Positions 8,372-16,647 of a stretch of DNA of 64,000 nt are shown here, piece by piece (within the stretch, counting starts at the first letter, position 1; each line of letters opens with the position of its first letter). The notes beneath the pieces are model-generated. The model made no database searches, was not told the DNA's origin, and saw only the letters and a program-made list of their open reading frames with translations. The stretch is from Microbacterium sp. MYb45 (GTDB lineage Bacteria; Actinomycetota; Actinomycetes; Actinomycetales; Microbacteriaceae): positions 124,001-188,000 of the forward strand of contig NZ_PCPG01000004.1 of assembly GCF_002979655.1 (NCBI RefSeq), written 5' to 3'. The position numbers were made by a program, and so were the translations under genes.

Positions 8372-9229
8372 CTACCCCTTGACGGCTCCGGCGGCGAGGC
8401 CGGAGACGAAGTAGCGCTGCAGGAGGACGAAGATGATGACGAGCGGGAGCGACGTGATGAGGGACGCCGCCATGAGCGCCGGCCAGTCGGCCGTGCCCTC
8501 GCGGATGAACGCCTGGGTCAGACCTGCCGGCAGCGTCTGCTTGTCGGGGCCGGCGAGCGTGAGGGCAAAGAGGAGATCGCTCCAGCCGCGCATGAAGGCG
8601 AACATGCCCGCGGTGATGAGGCCGGGGACCACGAGCGGGAACACGATGCGGAACATCGTCCCGGTGCGGGAGAGACCGTCGACCTTGGCCGCCTCGAGGA
8701 TGTCGTCGGGGAGGGCGTCGATGATGCCCTTCAGCAGGAACACCGCGAGCGGCAGGGTGAACGTCGTGAACGAAATGATCAGCGCCGTGTAGGTGTACAG
8801 CAGTCCGGCCGAGCTCAGCATCAGGTACAGCGAGATGAGCAGCAGTGCGCCCGGGATCAGCTGGCCGATGAGGAACATGAACATGATCGCGTTGCGGCCG
8901 CGGTAGCGGAACTTCGACAGCGAGTACGCCATCAGACCACCGACGAGCACCGCGAGCAGGGCCGTGCCGGTGGACACGATGATGCTGTTCAGCAGGTTCT
9001 TCAGCAGGAGGTCGTTCTGGAAGAAGCCGATGAAGTTCTCGAACGTCGGGTCGACCGGGAAGAACGGCCGATCCAGGGAGAAGACATCCTCCTTCTTCGT
9101 GAACGCGGTCGCCGTGAGCCAGTACACCGGCAGCAGGCCGAACAGGGCCAGCAGCAGGAGCAGCACGCGCCCCGGGATGGACAGGTGGGGGCGGATGATC
9201 GACTCCCCCACATCGCGACTACGGCGCAT
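8372..9229 (-). CDS. Carbohydrate ABC transporter permease (MalG-like)
   Basis: A 285-residue inner-membrane permease with about six membrane helices and the binding-protein-dependent EAA loop (EAAKVDGLSRTGTMFRIVFPLVVPG), which contacts the ATPase. The N-terminal RRSRDVGE stretch is cytoplasmic. The start ATG at 9229 overlaps the stop of the upstream permease gene by one base (TGATG), giving tight coupling. A long in-frame upstream extension exists but overlaps that permease and is a shadow. No dedicated ATPase is encoded in this operon, so it probably shares a multi-sugar ATPase of the MsmX/MsiK type encoded elsewhere. Confidence 0.92.
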   Translation of the reverse strand: MRRSRDVGESIIRPHLSIPGRVLLLLLALFGLLPVYWLTATAFTKKEDVFSLDRPFFPVDPTFENFIGFFQNDLLLKNLLNSIIVSTGTALLAVLVGGLMAYSLSKFRYRGRNAIMFMFLIGQLIPGALLLISLYLMLSSAGLLYTYTALIISFTTFTLPLAVFLLKGIIDALPDDILEAAKVDGLSRTGTMFRIVFPLVVPGLITAGMFAFMRGWSDLLFALTLAGPDKQTLPAGLTQAFIREGTADWPALMAASLITSLPLVIIFVLLQRYFVSGLAAGAVKG

Positions 9230-10167
9230 CACTTCTCCAGCCGTCGGTTGAGGAACAGGTATCCGCTCGTGATGATCGCGAGCAGGACGAGCCAGAGGGC
9301 GCCCATGGCGGAGGCCTTGCCGAGTTCGTAGCTGCCGAAGGCGAGGTCGTAGAGGCTGACCGCGAGCGTCGTGGTCGAGTTGCCCGGCCCACCGCCGGTC
9401 ATCACGAAGATGGTGTCGAAGTTGCCGAAGTTGTAGATGAACTCGAGCACCGCGACGAGGGTGACGGGGCCGGCGATGTGCGGCAGGGAGATGTGACGGA
9501 ACCGCTGGGCGCGCGTGGCGCCGTCGATGGTGGCGGCCTCGATCTGCTCGCTCGGCAGGGTCTGCAGCACCGCGAGGGCGACGACCATGATCCAGGGGAA
9601 CGAGTGCCAGGTCTTGGCGATGACCACCGCGGCCATCGCGCCGGTGGGGGTGCCGAGCATGCTGACCTCGGGGAGCCCGAAAATCGAGAGCACGTGGTTG
9701 ACGACGCCGTAGCTGTCGTTGAAGATCCACGCCCAGAGGAAGGAGACGACCACGCCGGGCAGCAGCCAGGGCAGCATGAGCGCGCCGCGCAGGATGTTGC
9801 GTCCGCGCATGCGGGCGTTCAGCAGCAGCGCGAGGGCGACGCCGAGGATGAGTGGGAAGACCGTCGCGAGCGAGGCGAACACCAGGGTGGTGCCGAGACG
9901 GGCGAAGAACTCGTCCCAGACGGCCACGTAGTTGTCGAGGCCGACGAACGTGCGCTCCGGGCGGAGCAGCGACTGGTCGTACAGGCTGGTCCAGATGCTC
10001 GACACGAGAGGGAAGATCGCGATCACGAGGAACAGGAGGACCGCGGGAAGTGCGATCATGAAACCGAAGGTGCGGTCCTTCGCCCCCAACGTGGAGCGCC
10101 GCCCTGAGCGAGGCTCGACGGCCTTCTGCTCGCTCTCTGCGGGCCGCTCGAGTATGGCTTGTTGCAT
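9229..10167 (-). CDS. Carbohydrate ABC transporter permease (MalF-like)
   Basis: A 312-residue sugar ABC permease. Six membrane helices can be followed from about residue 40 (FMIALPAVLLFLVIAIFPLV) to the C-terminus. The EAA loop reads EAATIDGATRAQRFRHISLPHI, and TGGGPGNST before the last helices is typical of MalF/LacF-like permeases. I chose ATG 10167 because GGAAAG lies about 8 bases upstream and the protein then begins with a short charged cytoplasmic tail; an earlier in-frame ATG at 10374 would cross the regulatory region. It is the first gene of the importer operon and is divergent from the IclR regulator. Confidence 0.9.
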   Translation of the reverse strand: MQQAILERPAESEQKAVEPRSGRRSTLGAKDRTFGFMIALPAVLLFLVIAIFPLVSSIWTSLYDQSLLRPERTFVGLDNYVAVWDEFFARLGTTLVFASLATVFPLILGVALALLLNARMRGRNILRGALMLPWLLPGVVVSFLWAWIFNDSYGVVNHVLSIFGLPEVSMLGTPTGAMAAVVIAKTWHSFPWIMVVALAVLQTLPSEQIEAATIDGATRAQRFRHISLPHIAGPVTLVAVLEFIYNFGNFDTIFVMTGGGPGNSTTTLAVSLYDLAFGSYELGKASAMGALWLVLLAIITSGYLFLNRRLEK

Positions 10168-10272
10168 TGCAGTCACTTTCCAGTAGAGACGACCCCGGAG
10201 GGCCCTGCGCATCGTCGTCACAGTCGTCGACGTCGACGTGCGGCCAGTTAACCACAATGCGGATGCGAAATC

Positions 10273-10302
10273 CACAAAATGCATAAGACACCCACATTTG
10301 TG
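10273..10302. promoter_or_regulatory. Putative operator between importer operon and IclR gene
   Basis: Contains CACAAAATGCATAAGAC (10273-10289), 15/17 identical to the site at 5240-5256. An inverted repeat CACAAAATG (10273-10281)/CATTTGTG (10295-10302) frames it. The location between the divergent importer operon and an IclR-type regulator fits autoregulation plus control of the transporter. Confidence 0.5.
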
Positions 10303-10394
10303 TTGCTCGAAGCCATTTCGCTGAATAGGATGACTGGCAACGGCGACGAGCCGCGGTCGCGCAGATGCGGCCACATCACCAAGGAGGAGTCACC

Positions 10395-11198
10395 ATGGCG
10401 TCGGAATCGGTAGGCGGCACGCAGACCGTCGAACGGGCGATGTCGTTGCTCGCATGCTTCACGGAGGAATCCGGCGAGCTGAGGGTCTCCGAGCTCTGCA
10501 CGCTGACCGGCCTCGGCCAGTCGACGGTCTCTCGCATGATGTCGGCACTCGACCGCATGAAGTTCGTGGTGCAGGACGCCCGCACGGGCCTTTACCGCCT
10601 CGGCCCCGCGGCGGTGTCGCTGGGCACGGTCGCGATCAACGGCTCCCCCATCTTCCGCGCCTCGCGGCAGATCGCGCAGAACCTGGCGCGCCGCATCGAG
10701 ATCGGCGTCAACGTGGCCGAGCTCAGCGGCTTCACCTTCACCTACCTCTGCAACTTCGAAGGCGCCCTGGCGCCGAAGTCGTTCGCCATGGCGGGCCGCA
10801 CCGGACCGCTGCACGCCACCGGCATCGGCAAGGCCCTGCTGTCGGGCATGTCCGATGCACAGGTCGACGAGTACTTCGCGCAGACGCCGCAGCGCTTCAC
10901 GCCGCACACGATCGTGGACCGCGCGGCGATGCAGACCGCCCTCGACGAGACGCGCAGCCGCGGCTACGCGACCGAGATCGAGGAGCTCGCCTTCGGTCGC
11001 GCCTGCATCGCCGCACCGATCCGCAACCGGGCGGGTGAGATCGTCGCGGGCATCTCTGCCAGCGGCCCCCTCTCCGTGCTCGACCTGCACGAACCGCATC
11101 AGGAGCTCGCCCTGCAGCTCATCGAAGCCGCCGACGAGATCTCGGTGGCCCTCGGGTACAGCCCGTCCCGCACCGCTTCGGCGTTCGCGGCACTCTGA
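10395..11198 (+). CDS. IclR-family transcriptional regulator
   Basis: A 267-residue regulator. The N-terminal winged helix-turn-helix spans about residues 10-70 (helix pair in VSELCTLTGLGQSTVSRMMSAL). The C-terminal effector domain has the family's GxxxxxHATGIGKALL (PLHATGIGKALLS) and ACIAAPI elements. ATG at 10395 is preceded by a very strong AAGGAGGAG ribosome site, which decides the start over an upstream in-frame ATG. It is divergent from the sugar importer and is followed by the acid-sugar dehydratase, so it likely senses a 2-keto-3-deoxy acid or related intermediate. The matching operators at 5240 and 10273 suggest it governs both transcription units. Confidence 0.92.
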   Translation: MASESVGGTQTVERAMSLLACFTEESGELRVSELCTLTGLGQSTVSRMMSALDRMKFVVQDARTGLYRLGPAAVSLGTVAINGSPIFRASRQIAQNLARRIEIGVNVAELSGFTFTYLCNFEGALAPKSFAMAGRTGPLHATGIGKALLSGMSDAQVDEYFAQTPQRFTPHTIVDRAAMQTALDETRSRGYATEIEELAFGRACIAAPIRNRAGEIVAGISASGPLSVLDLHEPHQELALQLIEAADEISVALGYSPSRTASAFAAL

Positions 11199-11280
11199 CC
11201 CTCGGCCGCACTGCGGCTTCCCCCTCTGACGACGGCACCTGCCGCCGGCCGTTCGACCACCCCGTCTATTGGAGACCCCA

Positions 11281-12441
11281 GTGAGAATCACGCGCGTCCA
11301 GACCTTCCCCCTCTACCTGTCGAAGGAGGATGCGAACAACTCGTACGCCGGCGACACCGCCGTGGATCACCGCGGGTACGTCATCCGTCCGCCGTGGCGG
11401 AGCCTGTACTCCCCCGGATACGAGACGCTGCTCGTCAAGATCGAGACCGATGAGGGTCTGGTCGGCTGGGGCGAGGCGCTCGCCCCCGTGGCCCCCGTCG
11501 TCGCCGCGGCCATCGTCGACAACCTGCTCACCCCGCTCATCCTCGGCGAGGATCCGCGCTCGGTGCGCACGCTGTGGCACCGCATGACCGAGTCGATGCG
11601 CGAGCGCGGACACCTCACCGGGCACCAGGCCGACGCCATGGCCGCCGTCGACATCGCGCTGTGGGACCTCTGGGGCCACGCCACCGGCCTCTCGGTCTCC
11701 GAGCTCGCCGGCGGGCGCTTCCACGAGGTGCTGCCGACCTACGTCTCGGGCATCCGCGGTGTCGACGACGTCGAGCGCGCCGAGAAGACGGCGGAGCTCG
11801 TGGAGGGCGGCGTCCGCCGCATCAAGCTGCACCTGGGTGTCGACATCCGCACCGACCTGGCGACCTACGACGCCGTCCGCGGTGTGCACCCCGATCTCGA
11901 CGTCGCGCTCGATGCGCACTGGACGTACCGGCTCGGCGAGGCGCGTGCGCTCGGCCGCGAGCTGGACGACCGGCGCGCATGGTTCTTCGAGGCGCCGCTC
12001 GCCCCGGAGGACGTGGAGGGGCACCGCGATCTCGCGACCGCTCTCGCCACCCCGATCGCGATCGGTGAGGCCATGCGCAGCCGCTTCGAGTTCACGGACT
12101 GGCTCACCCGCCGCGCGGTCGGCCTCACGCAGCCCGACATCGGCCGCACCGGTATCACCGAAGGCCTCGCGATCGCCGCGGTCTCCGATGCCTTCCACGT
12201 GCCGGTCGCGCCGCACCACTCCGCCGCATTCGGCATCGCGATGGCCGCCGGCGTGCATGTCGCGGCGAGCGCCGCGTCGCTCCTCGCCTTCGAGTACCAG
12301 CCGTTCACCCTTCCCGTCGCCAACCGCCTGCTGACGACCCCGCTCGAGGTGCGCGCAGACGGCGGGTTCGTCGTGCCGACCGGCCCCGGGCTCGGCGTGA
12401 CCGTCGACGAGGACGCGATCCAGGAGTACGTGCGGCACTGA
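11281..12441 (+). CDS. Mandelate racemase/muconate lactonizing family dehydratase (enolase superfamily)
   Basis: A 386-residue enolase-superfamily enzyme. Metal ligands can be placed at Asp211, Glu237 and Glu263 (ALDAHW, FFEAPL, IGEAM). Candidate acid/base residues are Lys182 (IKLHLG), His213 in a D-x-H pair with Asp211, and the His312/His313-Asp286 dyad (QPDIG, APHHSA). This pattern fits acid-sugar dehydratases such as galactonate or related aldonate dehydratases, giving a 2-keto-3-deoxy acid. The start is the GTG at 11281 with GGAG 6-7 bases upstream; a TTG at 11269 lies over that site. It follows the IclR gene on the same strand and supplies the step between lactonase and aldolase. Confidence 0.88.
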   Translation: MRITRVQTFPLYLSKEDANNSYAGDTAVDHRGYVIRPPWRSLYSPGYETLLVKIETDEGLVGWGEALAPVAPVVAAAIVDNLLTPLILGEDPRSVRTLWHRMTESMRERGHLTGHQADAMAAVDIALWDLWGHATGLSVSELAGGRFHEVLPTYVSGIRGVDDVERAEKTAELVEGGVRRIKLHLGVDIRTDLATYDAVRGVHPDLDVALDAHWTYRLGEARALGRELDDRRAWFFEAPLAPEDVEGHRDLATALATPIAIGEAMRSRFEFTDWLTRRAVGLTQPDIGRTGITEGLAIAAVSDAFHVPVAPHHSAAFGIAMAAGVHVAASAASLLAFEYQPFTLPVANRLLTTPLEVRADGGFVVPTGPGLGVTVDEDAIQEYVRH

Positions 12442-12460
12442 TCCGCATCGACATCCGACG

Positions 12461-12508
12461 AAGAACGGGTGGGTGAGCCGGATCTCTCCGGCCCACCCAC
12501 CCGTTCTT
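12461..12508. terminator. Bidirectional intrinsic terminator
   Basis: A 22-bp stem with one mismatch (12461-12482 with 12487-12508) and a tetraloop TCTC. Ends read AAGAAC and GTTCTT followed by a T-run on the plus strand. It separates the convergent dehydratase and the large secreted-protein gene. Confidence 0.92.
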
Positions 12509-12513
12509 TCGCG

Positions 12514-15500
12514 TCAGTTCCCGATGCGCACGAACTGTGCGGCGCTGACCCGGTGGATGCTGGTGTTGCGGACTTCGAGTCGGACCGTGCCGGTGGCCCC
12601 GGCGGCGTAGCGGAACGAGCCCAGCGAACGCCAGGCCGCCGCGCCCTGCGTCTGGTCCACGATGACCTCGGAGCTGCCGTCCTGATGCTCCACGACGTAG
12701 GCCGCCGAGGTCGTGGTCGTCGAGTTCGTGGGGTACCAGACCGAGACGCGGTAGAGCCCGGCGTCCGGCAGCTCCACGTTCCACGTCACCGTGCTGCCCA
12801 CCGAGTCGGAGTCGCTGTACCGCGTCCTGGTGCCGTTCCATCCCGAGAGTCCACTGGGGTACCAGTTGCCGGACTCCAGATAGCCGGGCCACGGGGACTG
12901 GGTGTGCGCGATGACGCCCTCGTCGGCGACGCGCACGAGCACACCCCGGCGCAGGGTCTGATCGAGACGCGCCTCGAACCGCGTCGATGATCCAGGCGCG
13001 ACGCCCGAACCCGCGGTCACCGTCCAGGTGTGGGTGAGATCGGATCGCGGGGGCACTGTGATGCTCGTGCTCTGCTGCCCCACACTCCACCCGCTGACGC
13101 CGTACAGCGCGAGCGTGCCCTGCAGCGGGGTGACGCCCGTGTTGATGACGAGCGCGGTGAGCTTGGCGACGGCGCCCGGTCCGCTGACGATCTCGACGTC
13201 GGAGGTGAGTGACACCAGCCGTCGACGGTCGATCACCTCGATCGCGGCCGCGCGCAGCTGCACCGGATCCTCCCCCGCGACCGTCACGTTCGCGGTGACA
13301 TCGACCTCGCCGAGCTCCGCGTTCGTCGCGATGGTCGCCGCCGATTCCACCCGCGCGGAGCCCTCCGCGGGGACCGTGATCGCCGGTACGGTGCCGTCGA
13401 GCTGCCACCCCGCCGGCAGGGCCACCGTGATGTCGCCGGTGATCGGGTCGCCGGTCGCGTTGCGCACCTCGAAGATCAACGGCACGCGGTCCCCGGCCGT
13501 ACCCGTCGCCTGCGCGATCACGTCGCCCACGATTCCGGAGTTGGCTCCGGTGATCCGGGCGGGCAGCCGCAGGGTCACCTCTTCGGTCGTCGTCCCGCCC
13601 GTGGTGATCGTGTACCGGAATTTGTCGGTGAGGTCGTCTACCGGGATCGTCCACTCGTAGGGATACGCCTTCGCGGGAGCCTGCTTCGCCGGCTTCCCGC
13701 CGATGCGATACGACAGCGTCGCCTGCTGCTCAGTGTCGATCTGCACGTAGGCGTCGTAGCCCTGTCCGTCGGGCCGCACCAGGAGCATCCCGCGGGCGAT
13801 CCCGTAGTCGGTGGCGGGGTCGGTGTCGACCTCGTGGAAGCTGTCGCGGCCATGATCGGCCACGTCGTCGAACGGCAGCCCGGGGCGCTGCACGTCCACG
13901 TTCCGGATGACGAGGGCGACGAGCCCGCGCGCCGGCACAGTGACGGTGACCCGACCGTTGACGGCCGCGCCGGTGGACCGGCTGCCGTTCGCGGTCACCA
14001 GCTCGACGGCACCCGAGAAACCTCGGGGAATGCCCGTGAGCTCGGTGGCGAGGTCGACGATCACCTGCTGCGCCGCACCGGCGGAGTTGGTGAGGCTGAC
14101 GTAGAGAGCATCGTTGCCGACGCCGCCGATCCAGTTGACGAGCGGATTGGAGACCGAGATCAGCCCCGCAGGGAGATAGGGCCAGACGCCGTCCTCGCCG
14201 AAGAAGGTCCCCGGGGCGTGGCCGTAGGCGAAGAACTTGAAGTAGGCGAAGTCGGCCTCGAACACGTGCGGGAACTCGATCGCCCCGCCGCTGCGGTAGA
14301 AGCTCTCACTGAGTAGGTAGTCCATCGCGAGGCCGAGCTGCGCGGGGGCGTGATGGAAGTAGTACCCGGTGATGCCCACCGGACCGCTCGTCGCGAAGTC
14401 GGGCTTCATGTGCGCGACCTGGAACTGTCGGCCGTAGTAGCCGGGATAGGTCGTGAACCGGCCGATCACCATGTTGTGGGCGATGTCGGCCAGCAGCTCG
14501 TCGCCGGTGTGATGCGCCAGTCGCAGCAGGGCACCCGCCCAGCACGGGTTGAACACATAGCCCCCGCCCGGGTTGGTCAGTGTGCTGACGCCGAGCTTGA
14601 ACGACGACAGCGCCTCGAACGTGAGACCCGAGGGAGACACGTACCAGGCCGGGACGGTCTCGGTCGGCACGTTCGTGGTCGGATACGACGGCAGCGACGA
14701 ACGCGACTCCCAGTCGTACTGCTGCTTGATCACGTGGCCGGCCGGCACCGTGACCGTGCCACCCGGAACCGGGCGGACCGCCGTCTGCGTGATGAAGCGC
14801 TGCACCTCCCGGTACGCACCGTCGAGGAACTCGGCCTCACCCGTCGCCTCAAACATCTCGAGCAGGTCGACCCAGTACTTCGAGAAGCTGTACGCGAACC
14901 CGCCGGGCGGCTGACCGTTGCTGCGGTACGGCTCCAGGATCTGCTCCTGGGAGTAGCGGCGGGCGATCAACGTCGCCTCGGCGAGGTACGCCGGATCCCC
15001 GGTGACCCGGTACGTCGCAAGAGCATTCGAGAACGGCGCCCTGCTCTGCCCGACGACGCCGGCCTTGGTCGCCTTCACCGCGAGCCGCTGGATGCCGGCG
15101 TTGCGGCCGTGCGTGAGCTGGTAGAGCGACGCCAGATTCACGGCATCCGTGGGGATCCGGCCGATGCGGTACTGGCTCGTGTCGTTGTAGACCGGGCTCC
15201 CGATCATCGGCGTGTGCCCGATGCCCTTCCGGGAGAGCTGGTACTCGACGAGCGGCCGCGCGCGGCGGTCGTACAGAGTGCCGTCTGCTGTGCCGGTGAG
15301 ATAGTGCGCCGAGAGCACGACACCACTGGCCGCCGCGCGCACGGCATCCTCGTTCTCCACGTCGACGAACCCCTTGGCGCGATTCCACCAGCCGGAGTAC
15401 GAGGGGATGTAGTCGGTCGAGTCGTCTCCGTCGGGTTCCACCGCGATCAGTGCCGCCATCGCGTGCACGGCGTCGGTGAGCGAGCGGTCGTAGACGTTGC

Positions 15501-16524
15501 TGCGGTAGGCGGTCAGCCCGTACTCGTTGCGGCACAGCTGTGCGTACGTGCCGTACAGCGTGTCCGGGCGTGCCGCGAGGCCGAACGCGAATCCGCGCTG
15601 CTCGCCGACGGCCATGGCCGTGCGCAGCCCGGGCTGCGGCGCGTACATGCTGGGCACGATGTCGAGGCTGTCGTTGCGCAGACTCATCCCGTAAGGCTGT
15701 CGGTCGGCCATCAGCTGCCGCTCGTGCACGAACTCGGCCACCTCGGCGGGCAGGTACACGCCCGAGGTGACAGCCACATCGCCCACGGCGTACTGGGTCA
15801 GCGCCATCGGCGCGAAGAGCTCCCAGGCGCCCAGGGGCGCGGATCCGTCGAGCACCGAGAGCGCGTGCTGATACGACCCGCACAGCACCTCGTCGAGGTC
15901 GTCGAGGGACTTCGCGTCCTGGCTCTGGTATCCGACGATGTAGTCACCGGCGGTCTTGGCCGTCAGCACGTAGTGCGCCTCGGGATGGGCGCCCTCGAGC
16001 CGCCAGCGGACGACCAGGTCGACGTCGTCCGTGCTCGTGGTCAGTTCGATGGCCTGCGAGCCGAGCACCTGGTAGGAGGTGAAGCCGAGCCAGCTCGGCG
16101 CCAGGGGTCCGTACAGCTCGGGAGCACTCCCCGACGGCAGTGTCCCCTCCAGCACGAGCCACTGCTCGTCGAAGCGGTGCGCCGGGTCGGTGACCTGCAG
16201 CCACCCGCCGTTGTGCGCGACCTCGAGGTCGCGCACGATCGTGGCCCCGCCGTCCCACGTGGCCTGGGAGAACGTCATCCGGTGGTTCTGTCCGACCAGC
16301 TGCGCGACCTGCGTGAACGCGAGATTCGGTTTGTCGAGGCGCCGGAGGGCGTCGGCGTACACGCCGCCCGTCGTCGTGAGCTCCGTCGCCGCTGCGGGAG
16401 CGGCTCCGTACGACGACCCGAGCACCGGGGGAAGCACTCCCGCGATCACGAGCGCTCGCAGGACGGAGCGTCGGCTCCACAGCAGAGGATTGTCTTCGGC
16501 TCCATCGCCAGGCATTGAATCCAT
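12514..16524 (-). CDS. Large Tat-secreted carbohydrate-active-type protein with NEW3-like and golvesin-like C-terminal domains
   Basis: A protein of about 1336 residues. It starts with a Tat signal: SRRSVLRALVIAG, then an AAPAAA cleavage region near residue 45. Residues about 50-400 look beta-rich. About 415-800 look like an alpha/alpha-toroid (repeated helices, a conserved-looking YDWESR, and HMKPDF, GYYFHHAP). About 1005-1190 form two Ig/NEW3-like repeats. About 1215-1336 resemble the golvesin C-terminal/CBD-like domain (ESGNWYPS, FVRIGN ending). I do not recognise the catalytic family; a polysaccharide lyase or glycoside hydrolase is plausible given the toroid and the sugar-acid island. 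ATG 16524 is favoured because a TTGACA/CAGTAT promoter overlaps the earlier ATG at 16533; ATG 16515 is an alternative. Confidence 0.72.
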   Translation of the reverse strand: MDSMPGDGAEDNPLLWSRRSVLRALVIAGVLPPVLGSSYGAAPAAATELTTTGGVYADALRRLDKPNLAFTQVAQLVGQNHRMTFSQATWDGGATIVRDLEVAHNGGWLQVTDPAHRFDEQWLVLEGTLPSGSAPELYGPLAPSWLGFTSYQVLGSQAIELTTSTDDVDLVVRWRLEGAHPEAHYVLTAKTAGDYIVGYQSQDAKSLDDLDEVLCGSYQHALSVLDGSAPLGAWELFAPMALTQYAVGDVAVTSGVYLPAEVAEFVHERQLMADRQPYGMSLRNDSLDIVPSMYAPQPGLRTAMAVGEQRGFAFGLAARPDTLYGTYAQLCRNEYGLTAYRSNVYDRSLTDAVHAMAALIAVEPDGDDSTDYIPSYSGWWNRAKGFVDVENEDAVRAAASGVVLSAHYLTGTADGTLYDRRARPLVEYQLSRKGIGHTPMIGSPVYNDTSQYRIGRIPTDAVNLASLYQLTHGRNAGIQRLAVKATKAGVVGQSRAPFSNALATYRVTGDPAYLAEATLIARRYSQEQILEPYRSNGQPPGGFAYSFSKYWVDLLEMFEATGEAEFLDGAYREVQRFITQTAVRPVPGGTVTVPAGHVIKQQYDWESRSSLPSYPTTNVPTETVPAWYVSPSGLTFEALSSFKLGVSTLTNPGGGYVFNPCWAGALLRLAHHTGDELLADIAHNMVIGRFTTYPGYYGRQFQVAHMKPDFATSGPVGITGYYFHHAPAQLGLAMDYLLSESFYRSGGAIEFPHVFEADFAYFKFFAYGHAPGTFFGEDGVWPYLPAGLISVSNPLVNWIGGVGNDALYVSLTNSAGAAQQVIVDLATELTGIPRGFSGAVELVTANGSRSTGAAVNGRVTVTVPARGLVALVIRNVDVQRPGLPFDDVADHGRDSFHEVDTDPATDYGIARGMLLVRPDGQGYDAYVQIDTEQQATLSYRIGGKPAKQAPAKAYPYEWTIPVDDLTDKFRYTITTGGTTTEEVTLRLPARITGANSGIVGDVIAQATGTAGDRVPLIFEVRNATGDPITGDITVALPAGWQLDGTVPAITVPAEGSARVESAATIATNAELGEVDVTANVTVAGEDPVQLRAAAIEVIDRRRLVSLTSDVEIVSGPGAVAKLTALVINTGVTPLQGTLALYGVSGWSVGQQSTSITVPPRSDLTHTWTVTAGSGVAPGSSTRFEARLDQTLRRGVLVRVADEGVIAHTQSPWPGYLESGNWYPSGLSGWNGTRTRYSDSDSVGSTVTWNVELPDAGLYRVSVWYPTNSTTTTSAAYVVEHQDGSSEVIVDQTQGAAAWRSLGSFRYAAGATGTVRLEVRNTSIHRVSAAQFVRIGN

Positions 16525-16530
16525 GATGCA

Positions 16531-16560
16531 CATACTGCAATCCGTATGCGATCATGTCAA
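16531..16560 (-). promoter_or_regulatory. Sigma-70-type promoter of the secreted-protein gene with inverted repeat
   Basis: On the minus strand TTGACA (16560-16555), a 17-base spacer and CAGTAT (16537-16532) form a good promoter. Transcription would begin about 16524-16526, at or next to the ATG at 16524, so the mRNA would be leaderless or nearly so. An inverted repeat CATAC (16531-16535)/GTATG (16544-16548) covers the -10 box, a typical repressor position. Confidence 0.6.
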
Positions 16561-16647
16561 TGCGTCGGCCTCGCGGGCCATGACGCCGCCTCGTCGTGCC
16601 ACGCCGGTAACGTCGAGCAGGCAGAACCACCCGAAAGGACACGTGCG

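Noticed and set aside
14350..16518. A 722-codon open frame on the plus strand opposite the secreted-protein gene
   Set aside because: It is Arg/Val-rich, shows no domain motif, and mirrors the codon pattern of the well-supported minus-strand gene; a GC-rich antisense shadow.
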